A stretch of 64,000 nucleotides of DNA from Hysterangium stoloniferum. Taxonomy: Eukaryota > Basidiomycota > Agaricomycetes > Hysterangiales > Hysterangiaceae. The DNA lies in NCBI GenBank assembly GCA_015178975.1, contig WHVD01000025.1, positions 124,001-188,000 on the forward strand, read 5' to 3'. A program made the translations under genes and the position numbers. This document shows positions 56,001 through 64,000 of this stretch, one piece after another (position 1 is the stretch's first letter; the number at the start of each line of letters is the position of its first letter). The notes below the pieces were generated by a model. That model made no database searches, was not told the origin of the DNA, and was given only the letters and a program-made list of their open reading frames with translations.

Positions 56001-57441
56001 CACCACCATGGAAACATTTTGGACAAGGACCTACATAAGTTGGTTAACTTAGGACCTGACATTCCTCCTGATGTCTCCTCCCACCTGGAGTCGGTATTGA
56101 CTAAGAACGTCCAAGCCTTTGGAGTAGATGGGTGTTTAGGACAAGTAGACATCAAAGTCAATGTCCTGTTGAAAGATGGTGCGCAACCTATTTCAATGTC
56201 AATGTTTTCAACTTCCCCAGCCAATGGGAAGGTCATTGATGAACAAATGGATACTTGGTTCCAACAGGGAGTAATCGAACTGTCCAAAAGTCCTTGGGGG
56301 GCACCAGCCTTTGTTGTCTATCGCAATGGGAAACCGAGAGTGGTGATTGACTATAGGAAGTTGAACAGTCTGACAGTTCCCGATGAATTCCCATTGCCAT
56401 GCCAGTCTGAAATCATGCAAGTGCTTTCAGGATCCAACATCCTATCTTCCTTTGACGCATTAGCTGGCTTTACCCAACTTGAAATGTTAGAAGAAGATAA
56501 ACCAAAGACCACTTTCAGATCCCATCGAGGACTGTTGGCAATTCAGGTGAATGCCCTTTGGACTTCATAATGGACCCTCTATATTTCAGAGAGTTATGCA
56601 AACTGTACTTGCACCTTACTTATGGATATTCTGCCTAGTTTATATTGACAACATCATGATCTTTTCTAAGACATGGGATGATCATTTAGAGCATCTAGAT
56701 CAGGTTCTACAAGCCATAATTGCAGCGGGAATCACTCTCTCACCCAAAAAATGCTACATTGGGTATAACTCGATTCTATTACTAGGACATAAGGTGTCTA
56801 GACTCGGTTTTTCAACCCATCAAGAGAAGGTCACTGCCATACTGGAACTAGCTACACCTTCCAAGATAGCAGATCTTCAATGCTTCCTCGGGATGGTTCT
56901 GTACTTCTCAGCTTACATACCATTTTATTCCTGGACGGTTGCTCCACTCTTCAGCCTCTTAAAGAAAGGAGTCCGTTGGACTTGGGATTCCAAACACACC
57001 CGAGCCTTTGAAGATATCAAGGTTGCATTGAGCTCTGCTCCAGTACTTGGACACCCCGCAAGTGGTATGCCTTATTGGCTATACACAGACACTTTGGACT
57101 TTGGACTGGGATGTTGTCTTCAACAAATACAGAAAATGACGCTCAGGGATCTAAAAGATACTAAAATCTACACCCAAGCAAGATCAGCCTTCAATCAATC
57201 TCGAGACATGCACATTTTCGTTACTCATTATAAAACCAAGGAGCCAGAATTCACTTGGGCAGATTCCTGGGCCTCAGATTTTGACGACACCAGTGTCATT
57301 GTCAAGTGCATCATTGCCTATTGGAGCCGCACGCTCAAGAAAGTGGAATGTAATTACTCAGCCACGGAGCGAGAAGTGTTAGCTGCCAAAGAGGGACTAG
57401 TCCATTTCCAGCCCTTTATTGAGGGAGAACATATCTTTTGA
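56001..57441 (+). pseudogene. Element 3 reverse transcriptase and RNase H
   Basis: RT from about 56019: FGVDGCLGQVDIKVNVLLKD, LSKSPWGAPAFVVYRNGKPR, DALAGFTQLEMLEEDKPKTT. A frameshift near 56535 leads into the 296-codon frame 56551-57441: MPFGLHNGPSIFQRVMQT, FCLVYIDNIMIFSK (second catalytic Asp replaced by Asn), then RNase H (MPYWLYTDTLDFGLGCCLQQ, SRTLKKVECNYSATEREVLA). Same YIDN lesion as element 2. Confidence 0.88.
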
Positions 57442-58859
57442 TCACTGACCATGTGGCATTACAATGGGCCAGATCTTACGAAAATACCAATTGTCGATTG
57501 GCCGCATGGGGGGGGGGGGGGGGGGTATACACTGTGTACCCTGGTCTGGAAATCTTACATCGAGCAGGACAGATACACAGTAATGTTGACCCACTGTCCA
57601 GACTTACTCGAGTACCTGACTGTGCTAGTCCCATGAGAGACGACCTCTTACCAATCATAGCAGATTCTCACAACTGGAATGACAACGAGACATTATGGGA
57701 GAACAAACCAGCAGAAAAGGCCATCTGTCTTACTCACCATGAGTTAGTTGAACCAGTTGGGACGATGGAAGAGGTCCCCCAAATGAAATGGGATTTGCAC
57801 AACCTCCCCAGAAATGATGAAATTGATGAGGCAAATGTTACCCTCTTGAACCTGCAATTACTTATAGAAATCAATGAGAATTATGTCAAGGAAATTCATG
57901 ATGGATATCAGAACGATCCCGCCTTCAGAAATCATTACACCGCTGATCCCATTTCCCCAAATATGGTAGCTACCCCCTCACACTATTTCATCAGCAAGAA
58001 TAAGCTATTATTATTTCAAGATTCGGACTGGAAAAGTTGAATCTGTGTACTGAGCAGCATGACGTCGACCATACTCAAATTGATACATGACAACCCCTTC
58101 GAAGGAGCTCATGCAGGTGGTCACAGACTTTCTCAGCTGATGAAGGACTGGCTTTTCTGGCCGAGGATGTTACAGGACTGTGTGGTGTATGCTCGCAGCT
58201 GTGATATATGCCAGAAAACTAAGGTTGATCATTCTGCTCGACAGGGAGCTCTTCAACCCATGGATGTACCCTTAAGGCCATTTGAGGTTGTCTCAATGGA
58301 CCTGATTATCGGATTGCCTCCTTCTGCAGAGGGTGCTTACTCAGCCATCTTTGTTGCTGTGGATAAACTCACACATTTTTTAATTTGTGAGCCCACGACT
58401 TCAGATCTATCCGCAGAAGGATTCATGTGAATCTTTGTGAATAAAGTAGCCGCTCCTTTTGGTTTACCCTCAAGGATAATCTGTGATCGAGACAAGAGAT
58501 GGACCTGTAGGTTCTGGAGAGAGGTCTGCAAGGTATACGGAAGTGCCCTTGCAGTATCCTTGTCTCATCATCCTCAAACTGACGGTCAAACGGAGAACAC
58601 CAATGCCATCGTTGAGCAAATGCTCAGAGCGTACTGCACTTCTTCAAAAGAGGAATGATCTAAATGAACTCATATGGTGGCTCATACCTACAATTTGACG
58701 GTTCAGAGTTTAACAAGTTACACACATGCCTTTTTCCTGATGGGATTACTGAGAGGAATGTCTTGCTGCCTAGGAGGGGACAACCCCGTGGTTCCCAGGG
58801 AATTGTCAGATAGCCCTTTAGCCGACAAATGGATATTAGAATTGGAAAACCATTGACAG
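57438..58859 (+). pseudogene. Element 3 RNase H end and integrase
   Basis: The frame 57438-58040 crosses an 18-base G run (57508-57525) inside LAAWGGGGGVYTVYPG. The integrase zinc region (HDNPFEGAHAGGHRL, CDICQKTKVDH) is at 58059-58250. The catalytic core follows: VVSMDLIIGL, CDRDKRWTCRF and TDGQTENTNAIVEQ. Stops at 58038 (TGA where element 2 has CGA) and 58428 (TGA), and frameshifts after 58640, inactivate it. Confidence 0.85.
57508..57525 (+). repeat. Run of 18 G
   Basis: Homopolymer in the RNase H/integrase linker of element 3. Elements 1 and 2 have only short G runs (about five and three) at the same place, followed by CGGTATACAC-type sequence. Slippage is likely; it could also be an assembly artefact. 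Confidence 0.95.
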
Positions 58860-59378
58860 GTGGTGCAGGATTCGATTTCACGTGCACAAGAAATGCAAGC
58901 TTGCAGCTACAATAAGAAAAGGAGATCAGTGGAAGATATCTCAGAAGGAGATTATGTTCTAATCAATCCCCATTCCCTCGAGCTTGTCGAAGCCAAAGGA
59001 CCTGGGAGGAAACTTATACAAAGATGGATAGGACCGTTTGAAGTCTTGGAGAAGATCAATCCTCAAGTCTTTCGACTCCACATTCCCTCAGAATATCAAC
59101 TACACCCAGTGATCAACCGAGACCATCTTAAAAAGTACCATCTCTCCCCCAAGGAATTCGGATCAAGGGAGCTACTCGAGAATCCTCGGGAACTAGACTG
59201 TAATGACAAGGAGTATGAAGTAGAAGCTATAGTAGGACACAAAAAGCATCGAAATTGACTCCTCTTCCAAGTTCAATGGAAAGGGGATGGACTGGAAGAG
59301 GACACCTGGTTAAACGGCAATGACCTTCGTAATGCCCCTGCTCTTCTCAGAGCCTACAAAACTATTTATCGAATCTAA
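58860..59378 (+). pseudogene. Element 3 integrase C-terminus and chromodomain
   Basis: The GPY/F motif (RWIGPFEVLEKINPQVFRLH) is near 59020-59080, then KKYHLSPKEFGSRELLENPR and the chromodomain EYEVEAIVGHKKHRN at 59215-59258. A TGA interrupts before LLFQVQWKGDGLEEDTWLNG; the end is YKTIYRI-TAA at 59376-59378. Apart from that stop the chromodomain is complete. Confidence 0.85.
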
Positions 59379-59571
59379 TGATCATTTCACCTTTTTGGGA
59401 TGACAACACCATTTATTTACTTTAACTCTACTCCTCACTATTCATCCCCCTTGGCCTTTCACCTCAATAACCAAACGGAGCTTGAAATTAATATAAAATA
59501 TGTAAATCCGCTTAAGAAAAGTTTACCCCCCTATCTCTTCCCTCCACGTCAAACTCTCAAGTCAGTACACT

Positions 59572-62328
59572 ATGTCACAGGACCAACAACCCAAACCCAA
59601 GTTCCCCAACTTCAAAAGAATACCGTGACCCCAACCTATCAATACTTCTACCATGTCATCTCGTACTGAAAATGTCGAGCACTGTACGGGTAATTCTGGG
59701 ATGCCATCATTGATGCACTCCACTGTGCAGGACAACACGGCAGTAACCTCCACCATCTTGGGGAGCAGAACTGCTTTCACTCCATATACTCCTCCCCCCA
59801 GACCCTGACTCCCCAACTTCAAAAGGATACCTCGACCCCAAACAATGGTTCCTCCTTCCCCACCACCTCAAACAGAAATTGTCGAGCACCTGGGGGAAGC
59901 CTCTTCGTCCACATACCCTACATGGACGGACCCCGTTCCAGAAGCCGCACCTCTGTCCTCTGGTACTTGGGGGGCTCCCTCGGGAACATGGAGCCAAACC
60001 CCCCCTCCCCCTCATAGTATCTTCCCTTCCACCGAGGAGGAGATCAGGAAAAAATGGCAGTCCAAGGCTTTCTCCATGTAGGTTCAGGAGGAATTGAAAA
60101 CACTCAAGAGGAAGAGGAGGGAGGAGTACTTAGAACACGACAGGAATAGAAGAGAATGGAAGGAAACAACAACCCTTCAACCATCGCTCCCCCCCCTGGG
60201 CCATAAATGGACGGATTTCGCTGAGACAGATTGCAGTGATGGAGGCACGCCATGTGTTCAGAGTGTAGGACAGAAAAGCAGGAAAGGAAAAGATGGGTCA
60301 CCTTCTATGATTGGGACAAAGTATGGAGGATCAAGCTACAAAGCATTGCACTGTCATGCAGGGACAGAGTTACACTACCTCCCAGACCTCCTTCCCAACA
60401 TGGGCCTCAGGAACGAACCTACTGGATGGGACCCATCGACTTCTCATCCAATTTGGAGGATGACAGATCGTGCTACCCTGCCTACGACAGCAAGTACCTC
60501 AGCGCTGATTGCCACGAAGGTTTTTTACTTCCGGACAACATTCACTTCTTCACGAGTGACCCTAAGCAACGACGAAAACTACCAACGTCCATCAGAGTTT
60601 GGAGGGTGTATCGTCCAACTGATCCTGTGATGCTGTCCAGCTCCACTCACCTCCCTCCACCCCTATCTGTTTCTTCCGCACCCTCACTGCAGCACTTTAC
60701 ACCCTTTTCAGAGCTGCCAGGAGGTCGTGAACCATTTACCAACCCACCTTCTCTTCCCCCCATACCGTTGCCCCTTCCCCCCACAGGATCTTCCCTCATA
60801 CCACTGCCCTCACCCGCACCCAAGCCCTCTCCAGCACCATGGCCAACCCCACCCCCCACACGTCCCTTGACTGTGAAGAGTGGTAGAAGTTCTGACCATT
60901 CTATATACAAAGAAATGAGTAGAATGGGAAGAAGGATGATTCGAGTGGAGGCCCCAACTGCTATAGTTTGAGGTCTGAAGTGTTAGATAGCTCACATAAT
61001 CCTACCTATGTGGTAGCTGACACATTACCCTGATCACCACTTGCTGTAGACCTAGTTTATGTCTTCTGAGTGGTGGTGCTTGGGTAAAAGTGTGTCTGAG
61101 TTTTCATTTGGTGCTGAGTGCACCCACAAGTATACACAAAGCTTTGAACTAATGAAATGGTGCAATATTCGAAGAATATAAAGAATAGAAAAATATGAAT
61201 AAAATGTGTAAAATATAAATAAAATAAAAGGAGTGTTTTACCATAATGAAACTGTGGTAAAAGCATACTCCTCACACTGACCCCCTTGTTGTCACCCACT
61301 CTACCCCAGCACCATTTTTCCCTGCGGTGTCGGACACCTCCCTTGTTCCCCTGCCAGCACAGAGCCCACCTCCCATCTCTCCCTGCTCTCCTTGCATTTC
61401 CCTGGGGAGCCCCATTCATCAACCCAATATTACATTGATGGATGTCAATCACCCTATGGAGGAAGTCCTCGAGGTGCCTCCCTCAGCCATGGAAGTCTTC
61501 AAGGAGCCTCCCCCCTTAAGCAAAAAATTGAAGGGGAAGCGGAAAGCTGATGTTCAGGTTGACGAGCCCCTTGCCATTGACCCTTTCCCAGCCGACCCCA
61601 TTTGCTGCCCCCCGCCACAGCCGTCCTCTCCCCCTCACTCTCAAGACACGGCCGACTCGGCTCGCTTCTTACAGACCGGTTGGATGTGCATGTCCATTAA
61701 CTACCCCTCTGACATTTTCACTATGGGATGCACGTTAATGTGACTGGGGCCAACCTTGCAGCACCCCCTTATTAAAGGGCTTATCCAGGGGTATAGCAGG
61801 TCTCTCACACTGTTGAACCACATGAGTGCACTTTATTTACACGTCAATGACCCTAAGGAACAGCTGTGTTTAGCAGAGGACATCAAACAGGTTGAGCTCT
61901 CCATGTTTCGGTCCCTGCTCGTCGACTCCACTTGTGTCCTTCCTGAGCATGCACCGATCCACTCAGGTGTGGACCTAGTCGACCTGTTGGAGCATCTGTT
62001 GTCAGATTCCGACACCCTGGGAGGACTTCCCACTCCTACCCCACCATCACTACACCCCTGAACACCCCTCATTGCCTGCATTACAGATGCCTCTGCTGAT
62101 CGCATTCGCGCCATCATTCGAACATGCCAAAAGGCCTACGGTCATTGGGTCTCTTCAATCCAGAAGCTGGACAGGTTGACATCCGCCAACGACATTTTGA
62201 AGTGGGAAGACATTGCCCTTTCCTTTCATGCCAAGCGTCTCGCCTGGGGAAACGCTATCCTGCACCTCAGAGGTTCTTTGCAGGATGCATGGGGAGGAGT
62301 TCCAAGCGTCCTTCAACACCTTCTTTGA
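59572..62328 (+). pseudogene. ORF3 of element 3
   Basis: Starts MSQDQQPKPKFPNF at 59572, about 190 bp after the chromodomain stop. Order: first NFKRIP..PQ repeat (CGA changed to TGA), SRTENVEH, second LPNFKRIPRPQ..QTEIVEH repeat, charged helix (EEEIRKKWQSKAFS, EELKTLKRKRREEYLE), Cys-containing block (ETDCSDGGTPCVQSVGQKSR), VTFYDWDKVWRIKLQSIAL, YLSADCHEGFLLPDNIHFFT, long Pro-rich linkers (split by LTR-C), KLKGKRKADVQ, MCMSINYPSDIFTMGCTL, VNDPKEQLCLAEDIKQVELS, and SSIQKLDRLTSANDILKWED to the end LQHLL-TGA. About 780 codons without the LTR. At least four stops or frameshifts. No known domain recognised. Confidence 0.75.
60872..61276 (-). repeat. Solo LTR, family C, copy 2
   Basis: 405 bp, TGTGAAGAGTGG to ACTCCTCACA, in ORF3 of element 3. 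Flanks TTGAC (60867-60871) and CTGAC (61277-61281) match at 4/5. Opposite orientation to the first copy. Confidence 0.85.
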
Positions 62329-62353
62329 CATAGCTCTTCGACCTGGGGGGCAC

Positions 62354-62996
62354 TGTGAGAGGTACGGCAAAATATACTCCGGAAATATAGTCTGGACGAG
62401 CTCATACTATATTTCCATTATTATTTCTACTTTCTCTCTATTTTATTATATGCATATAATTAGTTCGACGACCTATGCATTCGGTACATCAACTCTTGTG
62501 GGCACATATGTGCCAGACTTATGTATTCTAGCGCCGATAGTTAGAACTCAGACACTTTTTACCCCACAACCACGACTTACCCAGACACCCAGTTAGTGTC
62601 CTGTACAGTAAGTTGTGATTGGGGTATCAGCTTGACCATCACAGACAGGCTTTAACTATCTGCACAATCAGAGTTTCAAACTATATTAGTCGAAACTCAA
62701 ACCAGTATCTCAATCCGCGCGGACTACATCTGTGCTACTTTGTTATTTGACTCTCTCGTTATTCTCTTCAACACTCGAGCAGTCATTCAGAATCGTACTT
62801 TACAGTCAATTCTCCTTTATTCGTTTTAGCTCTCTATTCTACTTTAGATAGCTAATTCACTCGACCATATTGAACTAAACAGTCAATACGTGTTTGGTCT
62901 GTATTAGACTTAGATAGTTAATATATCGTTGTGTCATACCTAAACGGTCGATATTCTTCATATATAGAATGGTTAGAACTTCCACCACTCTTCACA
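62354..62996 (+). repeat. 3' LTR of element 3 (family A)
   Basis: 643 bp, TGTGAGAGGTACGG to CCACTCTTCACA, preceded by the G-rich CTGGGGGGCAC, the likely polypurine tract. GAGGG follows (62997-63001); the partner LTR is not in the window. Confidence 0.9.
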
Positions 62997-64000
62997 GAGG
63001 GAGCTCATGCTGGGAGACACAACATAGAAAGTGACCATCTGAGATGTTCCACATGGGAACCAGATAGATAAGTTGCAAGCTTGGGTGATAACCAAATTGT
63101 TTGTACCATTGAAAGGTTGGAGTCTGATTAGGTGTATTGAATAGGTTGACAACAAGTTTTTTCAAGTGAATTCAATACCTACAAAACAATGGGTCAAGCC
63201 AGAGTCTAGAAGTGCCCCAAGAACAGAGTTTGGGATCATATCAGAAGTAAGCTTTACCAATAATGATTGTCAGAGTTTAAAAGACTGGATGTGTTAAGAT
63301 GGGTAAACTCATGGATGCATGGAGAGGTAATGCAACCCTCAGCCCATGTGGAGTCCAAAGGGTTGCTTACTCTTTTTTTGGATTGGAAGCTGGTTTGTCC
63401 TTCAATAGGTATTCTGTGGAGGAAGTATTGGCTGCATGACCCTTGGCTGAGTTCACTTTTGCTATCAGGCATTCTGGGACACAATGACCAGGTTTTCCAC
63501 ATGAAAGACAGAGGTTGTTGTCCATATAACCCTGTCTTTCCTGTGGGGTCAATTGCCATTGGGTCTGAGTTTCCCTGTAATGTCAGGCTTTCCAGTGGAT
63601 TTACCAGTTTTCTGACCTTTGCCAGAGTTGTTGTTGTTCAAAGACTTTTGGCTGTTCTTCCAATCAGATTGCGTGGAGTTTGAATTGCTGGTAGATAGGT
63701 TGTTGTTGGTTTTGTTTTCCATGAACTTGTTAGATTTGTCCACAGGTGTCTCACAGGCAACTTCCACTTGATGTTCCCAATAGTGTGTATCTGCATTTGA
63801 GCTTTGAGACACATCTGGGTGAGTGTCTTTGGTTTGCTATCCTCACCTTTTGAGACTTCATCCTTGAGGTGGGATGGCAAGCCAGAGTAAAATTGATGGC
63901 AGAGTGTGGAATTGCCCCATTGACAATGTGCTGCAAGATTATTGAATTGGACAATATAGTCTGTGATGGGCTGGTTGTCCTTCATGTGAAGATTGATGAG
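62997..64000 (-). pseudogene. Ty3/gypsy gag and protease remnant Z2
   Basis: Minus-strand relative of Z1. The protease piece at 62997-63230 reads ALLDSGLTHCFVG (canonical D-S-G). Gag at 63240-64000 has the zinc knuckle CLSCGKPGHCVPEC, an Asn/Ser-rich linker and a capsid-like part (KDNQPITDYIVQFNNLAAHC). It lacks the LTR-G insertion of Z1, which gives the empty site. It runs off the right edge; the left is cut by element 3. Confidence 0.82.

Larger units (their letters stand above)
54509..62996 (+). mobile_element. Element 3: chromovirus of family A with ORF3
   Basis: Plus strand: gag C-terminus (54509-54715), protease (54716-55930), RT-RNase H (56001-57441), integrase (57438-58859), chromodomain (58860-59378), ORF3 (59572-62328), 3' LTR 62354-62996. 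The 5' end is replaced by LTR-D copy 2. It lies head to head with element 2, about 3.3 kb apart. It inserted into the protease region of remnant Z2 (GAGGG at 62997). Confidence 0.85.

Noticed and set aside
59572..62328. ORF3 as a retroviral-type envelope
   Set aside because: No signal peptide, no hydrophobic membrane anchor, no cleavage-type site; only the position matches.
50745..62996. LTR at 50745-51368 as the 5' LTR of element 3
   Set aside because: It is in minus orientation and followed on its left by the primer site and gag of element 2; element 3 is plus-strand and begins mid-gag at 54509.

Overview
The window looks like a transposon-dense stretch of a filamentous basidiomycete (Agaricomycete-type) nuclear genome. 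Three things point there. The only well-formed host gene is a 13-exon cytochrome P450 with 50-66 bp introns. The dominant elements are Ty3/gypsy chromoviruses whose integrase carries a C-terminal chromodomain. There is also a DD34E Tc1-type transposon with three nonsense codons. All family calls come from reading motifs by eye; no database search was run.

Layout. 1-2606: minus-strand gag/protease remnant of a Ty3/gypsy element (copy Z1), split by a solo LTR. 3620-21244: a minus-strand chromovirus (element 1), still bounded by LTRs and a perfect GCTAG target duplication, expanded by nested insertions (solo LTRs, a Tc1 element, a 2-kb LTR). 21335-23965: a deleted relative. 23966-24600: an AT-rich decayed reading frame. 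24.7-29.4 kb: the genic island, with two small candidate genes in divergent orientation, the P450 (26831-29050) and a tRNA-like sequence. 30950-40627: a second chromovirus lineage (element E) with 1.25-kb LTRs. 40628-51368: element 2 (minus), same family as element 1. 51369-54508: a second copy of the 2-kb LTR (LTR-D). 54509-62996: element 3 (plus), same family. 62997-64000: a second Z remnant.

Two observations stand out. First, elements 1, 2 and 3 share a long extra open frame (about 780 codons, here called ORF3) between the chromodomain and the 3' LTR, on the sense strand and in the env position. It is proline-rich with a charged helical segment and a conserved helical C-terminus. I do not recognise it. 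Element E has an unrelated-looking extra frame in the same place. Second, both copies of LTR-D carry an array of perfect heat-shock elements just upstream of a TATA box, which predicts a stress-inducible LTR promoter.

Almost every transposon frame is broken, often by CpG-to-TpG changes that turn CGA into TGA, so the region looks methylated and silenced. The P450 reads cleanly through all 13 exons, with an unusual I-helix (AGVHTT, acidic residue replaced by His).
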